Shown: positions 26,993 through 36,209, counted from the first letter of the stretch. The stretch: 51,276 nt of DNA from Microvirga sp. BSC39 (GCF_000739015.1 NZ_JPUG01000040.1:1-51276); one strand, 5' to 3'. A program made the numbers and translations. Notes: generated by a model from the letters alone, not told the origin.

Positions 26993-28212
26993 CTGCTTTC
27001 CAAGTAGCGGCCTTCAACGTCGCTGTTATTCTTCTGCTCAATCAGGAGAGCAAGGCGATTCAAATAGACGCGAGTATCAGTTTCATCCACGAAAAGCGCC
27101 TGCGGCTTAGCCATAATCCTGGCGCGAAGAATTGAATAGCTCGCGGTATCAAGATCGCGTAGGAAATCACAGATATTTTTTGCGACAGGCTCTGCAAAGC
27201 TCCTTCCGAGGTCATGTTCGGCTACCATTTTTTCCGTTGTCGTTGCTTCGCGACTAAGAGCAACAGCGCCGAAGAAGCCGCCCTCATACAAACGGTTTGG
27301 TAAAAGCCAATCGGAGTTTGCTCCAGCATCGGTGTAATCAATAGACCAACTGAAGTGAACGTTCTCGTAAATTCGTGCGAGATCCTCTGGACTGGAGTAG
27401 GGTCCTTCAAAGACCATGTTCGGTCGCTGTCCGATAGTCTGAGTGAATTCAGCCTCGCTGATGTCCTCTCGTGATAGCCGGCCTCGAATATATATCCGTA
27501 CCTTCGCTCCGAGCTCATCGGCAATGGCTGCAAGTATGTCCAAACTCTTTCGGCAGCGAAGTACACCAAACCATCCGATAACCCATGGTTCGGTGCCGAG
27601 TGAGAGCCCCGTTGGTCTCACATAAGACTGCGGCGCAGCTTGGATTTGGCTTCCGGAAATCTTGTTCTCCAGCAAGTGCCAAGGTCCATGATACCGCTGA
27701 ACAGGTTCGAAATATTCTTTGATGAAATCCGGAGATGAGACTACCAGGAGATCGGCAGTTTTGAGAAGTTGGCGTTCAACTGCGCGGATCAGCGAAGAAA
27801 CCCGCCCACCTCCAACAAAGATACGCTGTACATCGAGAACTTCATAGACAAGCTTTGCTTTCGAGCCACTCAACAACCTCGCAACTACCGCGAGCGCAAA
27901 CATGTCGATGTTGCGCGCTTGAATCACATCTGCTTCACGCAAGGAACGGGCATACCGTAGTGCTGCAACGAGGCCACGAGCGAGGGGCACAAGACGCTTA
28001 AGATAGTTGCGGTCGACGGTCGTCCCTAAGGAGACGTTGTCAAAAGGGATTGATGAGCGTTCTGCTTGGTGCCGACGGGCGAAAGTAAACCCTATAACAC
28101 GACAGCCGTTCAGCTGAAGTGACAAAATGCGCCGTTGAACGGCTGTCTCGCGAGCATCATGCCCAAAGTAGGCGAGGAGCAGCGCGGGTACGTTGCGGGC
28201 GTGCCGTGTCAT
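26989..28212 (-). CDS. GT-B glycosyltransferase (family 4 type), ExoL-like
   Basis: A 407-residue GT-B enzyme. The N-terminal half has LLLAYFGHDARETAVQRRI, an opening shared with ExoL-type proteins, and RNIDMFALAVVARL and YEVLDVQRIFV typical of this group. The C-terminal half has IGWFGVLRCRKSLDILAAIA and the NRLYEGGFFGAVAL glutamate region used to hold the nucleotide. In succinoglycan, ExoL adds a beta-1,4 glucose early in assembly; the same role is plausible here. I prefer ATG 28212, with AAGGA nine bases upstream, over GTG 28218. The stop overlaps the ExoO-like start, so they are co-translated. Confidence 0.75.
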   Translation of the reverse strand: MTRHARNVPALLLAYFGHDARETAVQRRILSLQLNGCRVIGFTFARRHQAERSSIPFDNVSLGTTVDRNYLKRLVPLARGLVAALRYARSLREADVIQARNIDMFALAVVARLLSGSKAKLVYEVLDVQRIFVGGGRVSSLIRAVERQLLKTADLLVVSSPDFIKEYFEPVQRYHGPWHLLENKISGSQIQAAPQSYVRPTGLSLGTEPWVIGWFGVLRCRKSLDILAAIADELGAKVRIYIRGRLSREDISEAEFTQTIGQRPNMVFEGPYSSPEDLARIYENVHFSWSIDYTDAGANSDWLLPNRLYEGGFFGAVALSREATTTEKMVAEHDLGRSFAEPVAKNICDFLRDLDTASYSILRARIMAKPQALFVDETDTRVYLNRLALLIEQKNNSDVEGRYLESR

Positions 28213-28271
28213 CAACACTTGTCCTTGAACAACCTGAAAAAGCAGTTATGGCGAGCACCATTCGGGGGTGG

Positions 28272-29162
28272 CTAGCGAGGCGGATTATCATCAGGCTTTC
28301 CATCGCTGATGCGCTGATACACGCGAACGTAGTCTATCTCCATCATTGACGGGAGTGCAGTGTTGGCATCTGGGCTTCCGGGCCAGTAACCTCCGACTGC
28401 GAGATTTATCAGTAGGTACATTGGCTTTGATGGAATCTCCGTACTCTGAAACCGGTAAGTTTCCTTTCCATCTACATACCAGATCAGCTTGTCGGGCTGC
28501 CAATCAATCCCAAAGGTGTGGAATTCAGCGGACAGATCAGCATCTGAGGACATGCCACTGGCTTTCCCCCGTTTCCCAGCTTTATCGGTAAAGTGAAATG
28601 TTTGGTGCGCCTTAGCTGGTTCGTGTCCTAGGACTTCCATAATGTCAATTTCTGGCGGCCAGGTGCCATCAATAGGAAGTAGCCAGAATGCTGACCAAAA
28701 ACCTTTTCCTTTGGGAACCTTTGCTCGAACCTCAAAGTACCCGAATGACTGCGAGAAAGATTGAAGTCCAACGCAATCGCTTCGCTTCTCCCATCGGTTG
28801 CAACCTGCTGTCGTGACCATGCCAGACGTATACCGAAGATCAGATTTGGCGCCTTTACATTGCCACGCTGGCGTATCTTGTCTTTTAGCGACGAGCCTGA
28901 GCATGCCGCTATGCTGGTTGATCGCGGCCGGGATGTAACACTGCTGCTCCTGATTGCCCCCCAATGTTTGATTGCCCCATAAATCTGAAGGCTTCCACTT
29001 GCCTACATCCAAGGACTCGGAATTGAACTCGTCTTGGAATGTGAGCTGCCATCCAGCGTTGCTCGACAATGGAAAGATCACTGTCAGAACGCAAATCAAC
29101 CACGAGAAAGCTTTCAACAAGCGAAGCTCGGCCTTAGGACGATAAAGCTGCATATATTGCAC
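28272..29162 (-). CDS. exoK: Secreted GH16 endo-beta-glycanase, ExoK-like
   Basis: A 296-residue glycoside hydrolase family 16 protein. A hydrophobic segment (FSWLICVLTVIFPLSSNA) forms a signal peptide with likely cleavage near residue 36. The catalytic stretch EIDIME at 171-176 holds the nucleophile Glu171, Asp173 and acid/base Glu176. WQLTFQDEF, GYFEVRAKVPKGKGFWSAFW and FHTFGIDWQPDKLIWYVDG are typical jelly-roll strands. In rhizobia ExoK cuts nascent succinoglycan to lower-mass forms outside the cell. Its place among exo genes supports that role. The cysteines near 75, 102, 121 and 130 could form disulfides. Confidence 0.88.
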   Translation of the reverse strand: MQYMQLYRPKAELRLLKAFSWLICVLTVIFPLSSNAGWQLTFQDEFNSESLDVGKWKPSDLWGNQTLGGNQEQQCYIPAAINQHSGMLRLVAKRQDTPAWQCKGAKSDLRYTSGMVTTAGCNRWEKRSDCVGLQSFSQSFGYFEVRAKVPKGKGFWSAFWLLPIDGTWPPEIDIMEVLGHEPAKAHQTFHFTDKAGKRGKASGMSSDADLSAEFHTFGIDWQPDKLIWYVDGKETYRFQSTEIPSKPMYLLINLAVGGYWPGSPDANTALPSMMEIDYVRVYQRISDGKPDDNPPR

Positions 29163-29500
29163 TGGCTTGGTGTCTCCGTTTCTAGCGCACCCTATTCAAG
29201 TATGAAGACTTTTTAATAGCGCCTGATAAGTCCCGGCGATGAAAACAAAGATCGCCTCTGTCTTGTTCATCGGCCAGAGCTCAAGCAGCGCTTTCTGGTG
29301 AGCGAACGAGGTATTCAGTCATCACGGCTTGCGACGAGCTCGTGGGAACCGGCTAAAAGCCCTTGCAACCAGTTGTCGGGTCACGGACACTCACATCATG
29401 GTTTCTGGTACAGCTCTGATAGATTGGCAGCGATGGCGGGAACCTGCTTAGCTGCAGAGCACGTCTATAGATTGGTCAGTGGCTCGAGCGGAACCACTGA
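29163..29500. other. Intergenic between the GH16 gene and the upstream GT2
   Basis: About 340 bases. It presumably holds the promoter of the GH16 gene on its left and, at 29476-29500, a hairpin just after the GT2 stop. Nothing else recognisable. Confidence 0.4.
29476..29500 (-). terminator. Hairpin directly after the ExoO-like GT2 stop
   Basis: TCAGTGG (29476-29482) and CCACTGA (29494-29500) form perfect 7-base arms around an 11-base loop. It begins immediately after the stop codon of the leftward gene. There is no good T-tract, so termination is plausible but not certain. Confidence 0.45.
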
Positions 29501-30454
29501 TCAGCGCGCAGGAAGCCGTCGCACACGTTTTGTAATGGCCTCTGAGCTGCTCCTCAGGAGGTAGACAAATGTACGAGGCTCAGCAAGGGCGAGTCTAGCG
29601 GCTCTTGCTACCTGTAAGTGCTTAATGGCTTCAATCAAGTCCATGTACCTGAGCAGAAGATCAAGATGTTCATCATACCTCGTAAGTTCGCGACGCAGCG
29701 TCTCCTCATTGGACGCTGTCCCAATTCGGTGCTGAGCACGCTGAAAATCTACGAGATGCTGCTTACGCAACTTAGATGAAAGCGAACCTGCATTGACATA
29801 ATACCGGTAGAGAGGTTCAGAAGTAACAACAAACCGTGCGCCAGCTATTAGTGCGCGAAGGCACAGAAGATAGTCCTCTCCAATCAAAACACTTGTATCG
29901 TAAAAAATATCGTTTGTGAGAAGCAGTTCCCGCCGGAACATAGGCTTCAGGTAGCCAAGTTTGAACCCTGGCGTCAGCATCATATTGCGACGAACGTATT
30001 CGGGAGGGCCCACGACGAAATAGTAGGGAGGAGCCCCACTAGGAAGGGCCGCATGAGCACTTTTGTGAGCGTTGGCGGGAGTGATGAGTATGTTGTCAGC
30101 AACGATGTCGGCTGACGTCGTGGAACTCAGTTCAAGCAACCTTTCAAGCCGATCGACCAACATTTCGTCATCAGCATCCAGCAACGCGATCCATTCGCCG
30201 CTTGCCATTCTCATTCCGTCATTTCTGGCCGCCGAGGGTCCTCCGTTTGACTCTCTGACATAGTACTTGATCCGCGAGTCGGTGCTTGCGACCTCCAAGA
30301 CTATTTCGCCTGTTGCGTCAGAGGACCCGTCATCAATTACAATTACCTCGATATCCCTGACGGTCTGGTCGCACGCGGACAATAGGGCGCGACGAATGTA
30401 AGGAGCTGCATTATAAGCAGGGATGATAACCGAAACGCGGGGCGTCATACGCAA
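29501..30454 (-). CDS. Family 2 glycosyltransferase, ExoO-like
   Basis: A 317-residue GT2 enzyme. VSVIIPAYNAAPYIRRAL, VIDDGSSDATGEI, NGGPSAARNDGMRMASGEW and LDADDEM give the donor side. FKLGYLKPMFRRELL, LIGEDYLLCLRALIAGARFV and LYRYYVNAGSLSSKL match the acceptor side of ExoO-type enzymes, as in the protein at 26033. The gene lies 9 bases downstream of the ExoP-like gene, in one operon with it. Two related transferases suggest two similar linkages in the side chain. Confidence 0.83.
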   Translation of the reverse strand: MRMTPRVSVIIPAYNAAPYIRRALLSACDQTVRDIEVIVIDDGSSDATGEIVLEVASTDSRIKYYVRESNGGPSAARNDGMRMASGEWIALLDADDEMLVDRLERLLELSSTTSADIVADNILITPANAHKSAHAALPSGAPPYYFVVGPPEYVRRNMMLTPGFKLGYLKPMFRRELLLTNDIFYDTSVLIGEDYLLCLRALIAGARFVVTSEPLYRYYVNAGSLSSKLRKQHLVDFQRAQHRIGTASNEETLRRELTRYDEHLDLLLRYMDLIEAIKHLQVARAARLALAEPRTFVYLLRSSSEAITKRVRRLPAR

Positions 30455-30463
30455 GAGCCTTGA

Positions 30464-32389
30464 TTAAGATGGTCGTAATGAAGCAGATCTCGTTCGAAGG
30501 CTGGACATGATGACGTGTATTCGCTGGTTTGGCTTCACGCCGCGTTCAACCTCGAACAATGCGACACCAAGAACATTTCCGTTGCGGAGATCGATCTCGC
30601 TGATGACCTCGCGTAATGCGCCGAGGCCAATGTTGTTTTTGTCAGCTAAAATTAGAACTGCATCCAGACGAGGAAGGATAGATTTCGTAGAGGCGCAGTT
30701 GATAGGCGCCAGATTGACAAGCACGACGCTGGCTCGTGCTCGAGCGAGTTCAAGGAGGTCGCCAATCTTCTGCGGTGCTGCGGAGTTCAAGGTGAGGCTC
30801 GGTCGAGCCTGCACAGGTTCGCAAGGCAGCAGAGTTAACTCTGTTCCACCGAGTTTCACCAATGCATCATCAAGTCCGATTTGTCCTGAGATAACGCTAG
30901 CGATTCCCCTGCGGGAGGAAGGCGCAAATAGCTGTGACACACCTGCGTTCTCAGGGTCAGCGTCGATGATCAGAGTTGTATCCTGAGAAGCCATAAGGAA
31001 TGCAAGATTGCTCGCGATGATCGAGGGATGTCGACCAGAGGGTGCTCCAAGGATGCCCAAGGTGCGGATGCTCTGCCCCAAACCCAAAAGCTCAAGATCG
31101 ACCTTCAAACTTTGTATAGCTTCGCTGAAGTGTGGAGCTGCCCCTCCCAAGACGGCCATATAGCCATCCAACTTATACTGGCTGAGCGAGCCGCCTTGAT
31201 TGAGAGTAGGAACCTGGCCGAAAGTTGGTGTTGATAGATCGATGGCACGTGAGCCCGATTTCTGCCAAATGTCGGCTAGTGGCACGAAGCCCACACAACG
31301 AATGCCAGCGGAGCGAAGCTGCGCTGGGGAGTCGATTGATGGAGAAACAAAGCGTCGCACTAACGCTACAGCTATCCCAAGTCCGGCACCAGCGATCAAC
31401 GCAAGCAGAAGCGTAAGCTTCTTTTTCGGGAAACTCGCGGACAATGGAACAGTTGCTTCGTTTAGAATGACAGCGTCTGAACCAGGCGCACTTTGTTGTT
31501 GAGTGATTTCTGCCAGCCGCTGGAAGAAGGTCTCATAGGTGCTCTGAAGGGTCTGGGCCGCATTCTCAAGCCGCTTGAGTTTAACCCGCCGCTGATCAGC
31601 AGTTTCGGCTGGCTGCGCAGAGGTGAGCCCTGAGCCCGGCCGCACCCCGACGTTGGCTTCACGGTACTCCTCAGCCGCGGTAAATGCCTGTTCAGCCTGT
31701 GTGCGAAGCTGGTCAACGCGATCCTCCATCCACGCTGTCGCCTGCCTGATGGCATCATTGCGAAGGTTCCGCCTTTCCTCGATGTATGCCTTTGCATATG
31801 CGTTTGCCAGGAGGGCAGACAACTCTGGATCGCGGGAAGTGTAGGCTATCTCGATCGTATACGACAAACCTGGGCGATATACCGCCAGGCCGGTCTGAAC
31901 CAGCCTGCGCTCGCGTTCTCTCTTTGAGGTTTCGAGACGTGTTTGGGCATTGGGGCTGTTATCAGCCGTGCTTCTCCAACTCGATAAGGACGTAATGATA
32001 GAGCGAAACCAGCTTTGCTCGCTATTCTGCGTGCGGTCAGGCAGAAGCAACTCAGGGTTCACTATGCGAAGTACTTGGTCAGCGACTCGCTCGGATCGGA
32101 TAATTTCTATCTGGGTCTCGATGTCACCCACATCCATCGGTATAGAGCCGTTGGCTTCTTTACTGATAACAAGACCCTTTTGGTTTTGAAGGAATATGGT
32201 TGAGCTCGCTGTGTAAAGAGGCTGCGCTGTCAGCGCATACACAAGTGCAATGACCGTAAAGAAAGCAGAGCAAAGAATAACAGGCCACTTTGCGTATTTT
32301 ATAAATGTCAGTGCGTCCGCCAAGGTGAACAGACTGTCAGGGTGTTCCCCTACGTGGTGTGAGTTCTGAGTGAGTTCACGATGGAGCAC
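30464..32389 (-). CDS. ExoP/Wzc-like chain-length protein with degenerate kinase domain
   Basis: A 641-residue inner-membrane protein. The first membrane segment is near 36-56, followed by a Wzz domain and a long periplasmic helical hairpin (about 150-310). The second segment (LLLALIAGAGLGIAVALV) is near 325-345. The cytoplasmic domain has the shape of a BY-kinase: GILGAPSGRHPSIIASNL near 444, LIIDADPENAG and VVLVNLAP. However the Walker A lysine is missing, the Walker B acidic residue is replaced by N, and no tyrosine-rich tail is present. It can act as a chain-length and export partner of ExoF and Wzx/Wzy but probably not as a kinase. It would be expected to shape the polymer made by ExoQ. 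Confidence 0.85.
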   Translation of the reverse strand: MLHRELTQNSHHVGEHPDSLFTLADALTFIKYAKWPVILCSAFFTVIALVYALTAQPLYTASSTIFLQNQKGLVISKEANGSIPMDVGDIETQIEIIRSERVADQVLRIVNPELLLPDRTQNSEQSWFRSIITSLSSWRSTADNSPNAQTRLETSKRERERRLVQTGLAVYRPGLSYTIEIAYTSRDPELSALLANAYAKAYIEERRNLRNDAIRQATAWMEDRVDQLRTQAEQAFTAAEEYREANVGVRPGSGLTSAQPAETADQRRVKLKRLENAAQTLQSTYETFFQRLAEITQQQSAPGSDAVILNEATVPLSASFPKKKLTLLLALIAGAGLGIAVALVRRFVSPSIDSPAQLRSAGIRCVGFVPLADIWQKSGSRAIDLSTPTFGQVPTLNQGGSLSQYKLDGYMAVLGGAAPHFSEAIQSLKVDLELLGLGQSIRTLGILGAPSGRHPSIIASNLAFLMASQDTTLIIDADPENAGVSQLFAPSSRRGIASVISGQIGLDDALVKLGGTELTLLPCEPVQARPSLTLNSAAPQKIGDLLELARARASVVLVNLAPINCASTKSILPRLDAVLILADKNNIGLGALREVISEIDLRNGNVLGVALFEVERGVKPNQRIHVIMSSLRTRSASLRPS

Positions 32390-32458
32390 AGAGAGCCTCA
32401 GATGATACGGTTCAAAACGGCTGATATCGCTTTCTCAGCGAAACAGTCACAGGTCTGG

Positions 32459-33508
32459 TTAATGACCCGAATTTGATCGAAAGATCAAGTTAATGGCCTG
32501 GTTGGCGCTAGCTTTAAGAAAACCAGCTCCCCAGCTCAGATGCATGATCCCAGATGCAAGCCCAACAGCAAGCAGAGCCTTATCGCGCTTCTTGATGGCT
32601 TGAGCGACAGAAACGCCTATAAGCATCGCAATGTACATGCCAGGAATAAATAGGGCAATTGGTGCCACAGGAGCTAGTAACATCCCGGCGATCGTAGCCA
32701 CCAAGATAACTGGAGGGATAACTTGGCGGAGTTTTGGAAACTGGCGATGTAAGAGCAAGGTGCGGGCACGCCCTTGACCATGATTGAAGTACTGGCGCGC
32801 GAGAGCACGCCAAGATTTGCGCGGAAAGTATGTGATGCAGGCCTCACTGCACATCCAAATTCGTCCACCTGAGCACGTCAGACGATAATCGTATTCGGCA
32901 TCCTCGTTGTGCGTGAACTTTTCATTGTAGCCTGACAAGGACAGAAAGGTGCGACGATCGAAAGCCGCATGGTGTCCATGATCAACAAACCTTGATGCGC
33001 TGCTGCTGCGTCGATGCGCCGATCCGCCATTCCCAATACGACTGTTCTGCGCGAAAGCGATAGCCCTTTGAAAGGGTGTTGTCCCTTCAGCACGCATCGG
33101 CACCACAACTGATTGTGCGTTTTGCTCCAGCAAATTTGTGGCGCATAGTTCAATGAAATCAAGCGGGTAATCCGCGTGCGCGTCCGCGCGAATTATGATT
33201 TCAGATGACGAAGAGGCAAGTTGCGCGCCTAAGTTCAGGGCCGCTGCCTGTAAGCGCTTTGGATTATGCAGAAGTGAGATACCAGAGTGGTTTGCCTGTA
33301 AGCGTCGGACGATCTCGCAAGTCTCATCCGTGCTCCCTCCATCGACCACGAGGATCTCATCGCATTCAGGCCGAAGCTGAGGTATGAGTGATCGAAGGCA
33401 CCGTTCTATAAAGGCACTTTCATTCAATACGGGAACAACTACTGAGATAGGTGGATAGTGCATTAAGCGCTCAACCGGCCGGCCACTCATTGAACATACG
33501 TCACTCAT
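32459..33508 (-). CDS. exoA: Succinoglycan-type glycosyltransferase ExoA
   Basis: A 349-residue GT2 enzyme with C-terminal membrane segments. ISVVVPVLNESAFIERCL, LVVDGGSTDET and IIIRADAHADYPLDFIE hold the donor site; RADAH is the variant of the DxD motif seen in ExoA. VVVPMRAEG, FVDHGHHAAFDRRTFLSL and NEDAEYDYRL follow, as in the family. The C-terminal part has two or three hydrophobic helices (VILVATIAGMLLAPVAPIALF). In rhizobia ExoA adds a beta-1,3-linked glucose to lipid-linked galactose, the second step after ExoY. The longest start is ATG 33508; ATG 33463 (MHYPPISVV) fits the family better and has a GAG six bases upstream. Confidence 0.85.
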   Translation of the reverse strand: MSDVCSMSGRPVERLMHYPPISVVVPVLNESAFIERCLRSLIPQLRPECDEILVVDGGSTDETCEIVRRLQANHSGISLLHNPKRLQAAALNLGAQLASSSSEIIIRADAHADYPLDFIELCATNLLEQNAQSVVVPMRAEGTTPFQRAIAFAQNSRIGNGGSAHRRSSSASRFVDHGHHAAFDRRTFLSLSGYNEKFTHNEDAEYDYRLTCSGGRIWMCSEACITYFPRKSWRALARQYFNHGQGRARTLLLHRQFPKLRQVIPPVILVATIAGMLLAPVAPIALFIPGMYIAMLIGVSVAQAIKKRDKALLAVGLASGIMHLSWGAGFLKASANQAINLIFRSNSGH

Positions 33509-33810
33509 AGGTCATGGGATCCTGGATCTGCGCATTCTGACGAATGAACGTGGGACGTCTGGCGGGCAATAGGTTTATATTCACGATGATTTTGTGGATC
33601 AACACTCAATATCAGGGTGCCCCTGAATATCAAGTGTATTCCTGAACCGGAGTATTCCTTAGGGATATTGTCATTCAAGGTTTGGTTAAGCTTTCTCGTG
33701 GTCAGCAGCTTAGGAGTTGCGAGTCCTCTTCCAATCAAATTTTCTATCACTTGGTAAAGATGTGCATCCAGTTTAGACATGCTATTCTGCCTGTACAGAT
33801 TTGCCTCCAT
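33505..33810 (-). CDS. Hypothetical small protein upstream of exoA (weak)
   Basis: A 101-residue frame whose stop overlaps the longest exoA start in an ATGA, the arrangement seen between real genes in this island. A start at ATG 33780 (MSKLDAHLYQVIENLIGRG) would give 91 residues. I recognise no domain, no signal peptide and no strong ribosome site. It may be a real coupled leader protein or a chance frame. Confidence 0.22.
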   Translation of the reverse strand: MEANLYRQNSMSKLDAHLYQVIENLIGRGLATPKLLTTRKLNQTLNDNIPKEYSGSGIHLIFRGTLILSVDPQNHREYKPIARQTSHVHSSECADPGSHDL

Positions 33811-34192
33811 AAACCAGCAAACGACAGCGCAGGCTCGTTGAATGCGGCAGCTAATCGTGCTAGGAACTGCCCCTCTAGCAGGCTCAAAGAAGCCAGTGCA
33901 TTTGATAGTACCTGGGTCCTGCTACGAGGATAGTAGCATCAATAAGATTTAAATCTTAATATTTAGGACGACTCTGTCAAGGAGTTTGGTTTGAGAGCTG
34001 CTCGCAGGGAGTACCACTTCCGATTAGGCGCAGGTTGATCAATGCGGCTTGTTTTGGGCCCGATTCTCTGGTTTATATGCGCTGCAGCGAGAAGAAAAAA
34101 CGCCAAAGCTAGGACTTCCTACCAAGCGTTGATCGATGCTTGGTGCTTAGTGTCCAGCTCCCCCGCTGAAACGACTTTTGGCGAAGCTTATT
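33811..34192. other. Divergent promoter region between exoA and exoY
   Basis: About 380 bases separating the leftward exoA-to-exoO-like genes from rightward exoY. It contains the perfect palindrome at 33943-33958 and AT-rich sequence around it. No gene was recognised. Confidence 0.5.
33943..33958. promoter_or_regulatory. Perfect 16-base palindrome in the exoA/exoY divergent region
   Basis: TAAGATTTAAATCTTA is perfectly self-complementary over 16 bases. It lies between two divergent transcription units of one pathway, where a dimeric regulator could control both. Its distance to exoY is about 235 bases. Only the symmetry is direct evidence. Confidence 0.45.
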
Positions 34193-34930
34193 ATGACGGT
34201 GCGATCCATGATTGGGGCTAATGAAGGTTCAAAGGGGCAGGTTGCCCCTAATCCCTACTCTTGGGATAGTTCTTATTTCGGAGCAACTTCGGAAAGGGTC
34301 AGACGTAAGTTTCGACCAATTGGAGGAGTTTCTAAGCGCTGCTTCGACATTAGCGTTGCGCTAGTGGTCGTATTTTTGTTGCTGCCTCTGATAATCTTTG
34401 TCGCTCTCCTTGTGTATTTCACAAGCCCTGGTCCGGTTATCTACCGTCACAAGAGAGTGGGCTACGATGGAAAAGAGTTTAGCTGTCTGAAATTTCGGAC
34501 CATGCACCAGAACGGTGATCAGATTCTTCAGGCGCACTTTGCGCAGTTTCCTGATGCTGTGAGCGAATGGATCGAAACGCGAAAGCTCACACATGATCCT
34601 CGAGTTACGCGTTTTGGAGCGTTCCTGCGGAAGTCCAGCTTGGATGAACTTCCGCAAATCTTCAATATCTTGCGTGGTGATATGAGCCTCGTTGGTCCTC
34701 GCCCGATCGTCCATGACGAACTTTCGATGTATGGCGCCAAGGCATCCCACTATCTCACGGCAAGGCCAGGCTTGACAGGTGCTTGGCAGATTAGTGGTCG
34801 AAGTGATACAACCTACACGGAGCGCGTTGCTCTCGACGTCAACTACGTCACAGAGTGGTCATTCGCACGTGATATCTTGATTATTGTTCAGACCGTCCCT
34901 GCGGTTCTCGCTGCCAGGGGTAGCCGTTAA
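34193..34930 (+). CDS. exoY: Undecaprenyl-phosphate sugar phosphotransferase ExoY
   Basis: A 245-residue priming enzyme of the polyprenyl phosphate hexose-1-P transferase family (WcaJ/WbaP/ExoY). An N-terminal hydrophobic helix (ISVALVVVFLLLPLIIFVALL) anchors it, preceded by KRCFD. The catalytic core shows GPVIYRHKRVGYDGK, CLKFRTM, FLRKSSLDELPQIFNIL with the DE pair, and MSLVGPRP, then ARPGLTGAWQISGRSD. ExoY puts galactose-1-phosphate on the lipid carrier, the first step of succinoglycan. Short length (no extra N-terminal domain) fits ExoY rather than WbaP. ATG 34193 is chosen over TTG 34178; no strong ribosome site decides it. Confidence 0.9.
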   Translation: MTVRSMIGANEGSKGQVAPNPYSWDSSYFGATSERVRRKFRPIGGVSKRCFDISVALVVVFLLLPLIIFVALLVYFTSPGPVIYRHKRVGYDGKEFSCLKFRTMHQNGDQILQAHFAQFPDAVSEWIETRKLTHDPRVTRFGAFLRKSSLDELPQIFNILRGDMSLVGPRPIVHDELSMYGAKASHYLTARPGLTGAWQISGRSDTTYTERVALDVNYVTEWSFARDILIIVQTVPAVLAARGSR

Positions 34931-35267
34931 CTCGAGGCCTTACGAGCGTTGGTATGGAGCATTGATTATTAGGCTGACGATCCCGTACCCCTAATTGATT
35001 TTCAAAAACTCGGGCCAGTCCGTTGGCGGCACATGCAAGTGGTGACTTGATCAGTGACCGTGCGTGGTGCTGAGGTTGCCTTCTTTGAAAGGCTTTTCGG
35101 AGCTGTGGGGCCTGAGTGCTGGAGAGTCCGATGACAACTCGAATCGGATGCCTTATGCATCTCAGCAGCGCGAGAGCCACGTTGAAGCCACCGGTGGCGC
35201 GTCCACCACTTGAAGGTCGCTCGGTTTCATCAGTTCAGTGGGCCGATTGTAGGCAGCAAGGGTCGGT
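34931..35267. other. Intergenic between exoY and the ExoM-like gene
   Basis: About 340 bases without a recognisable gene. A short imperfect symmetry TCCGAT...ATCGGA lies near 35128-35149. It may contain a promoter for the gene at 35268. Confidence 0.35.
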
Positions 35268-36209
35268 ATGACAGACGCCGTTTGTGTTGGGATTACGACC
35301 TATAATCGCGCAGAGAAGCTAAAGCTGCTTCTTGATGCTCTCGACTTACAGGTGCTGCCGAGCGAGCTTGAAAACCGGGTCAGAGTTGTGCTGGTTGACA
35401 ACAGTGCGGAAGGCTCGGCCGGAGAGGTTGCTCAAGCATACATCAACGATGGCAGGTTTCCTCTCAAATACATACTAGAACCTTCTAAAGGCCTATCAAA
35501 AGCGAGGAACGCAGTTCTTTCAACTGCTATGCCTGACGCTGAGTTTATTATTTTCATTGATGATGACGAAATTCCACTGCCATGCTGGCTCGCATCCCTC
35601 GTTCAGGCGGTTGTTGATGCCGGCACGGCTGCAGCAGTTGGGCCAGTGCGACCTGTTTTCGAAGGTCCAGTCGCACCATGGATCGTCGACGGACAGCACT
35701 TTGCTAAGTACATGCGATCGGACGGCGGTTTCGTTGATGATGGGTACACCTGCAATACCATACTGAGAGCGTCTGTGTTGAAGGAGCAGAGCTTAACCTT
35801 CAGCTTGGACTTCAACCATACAGGTGGCGAAGACACTATGTTTTTTGCTTCGTTAACTAAATCAGGCGCCAAGATTGCTTGGGCTGAGCAAGCCGTTGTT
35901 CTCGAATGGATCCCAGAAGGCAGAACTACCTTGCCGTGGCTGGTTCGAAGATGGTTTCGGACCGGCGGGACAGAGGCTCACCTGAGTCGCTTTGGAGCGA
36001 ACGGGGTTTTAGGCCGAAACTTCAACCTAGCTCGCGGGTGCTTGCGTGTTGGAGTGGGGACGGTGCTGCTCATAGGGTTATCGCCATGGTTCTGGATGAA
36101 CCGAAAGGGAGGGGCCCGTGTGCTGACAATGATCTGTCGAGGTGCTGGCCTCATCGCGAGCGCATTCGGGAGGCAGCATCAGGAGTACGCGCATCCCGCT
36201 TACAAATAG
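35268..36209 (+). CDS. exoM: Succinoglycan-type glycosyltransferase ExoM
   Basis: A 313-residue GT2 enzyme. VCVGITTYNRAEKLKLLL, VVLVDNSAEG, SKGLSKARNAVL and FIDDDEIPLPCWL give the donor site with its DDD. GPVRPVFEGPVAPWI, GYTCNTILRASVL, GGEDTMFFASL and IPEGRTTLPWLVRRWFRTG are the sequence landmarks I associate with ExoM, which adds a beta-1,4 glucose to the growing succinoglycan unit. A weakly hydrophobic C-terminal helix may touch the membrane. The ATG follows AGGG about six bases upstream. Confidence 0.83.
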   Translation: MTDAVCVGITTYNRAEKLKLLLDALDLQVLPSELENRVRVVLVDNSAEGSAGEVAQAYINDGRFPLKYILEPSKGLSKARNAVLSTAMPDAEFIIFIDDDEIPLPCWLASLVQAVVDAGTAAAVGPVRPVFEGPVAPWIVDGQHFAKYMRSDGGFVDDGYTCNTILRASVLKEQSLTFSLDFNHTGGEDTMFFASLTKSGAKIAWAEQAVVLEWIPEGRTTLPWLVRRWFRTGGTEAHLSRFGANGVLGRNFNLARGCLRVGVGTVLLIGLSPWFWMNRKGGARVLTMICRGAGLIASAFGRQHQEYAHPAYK

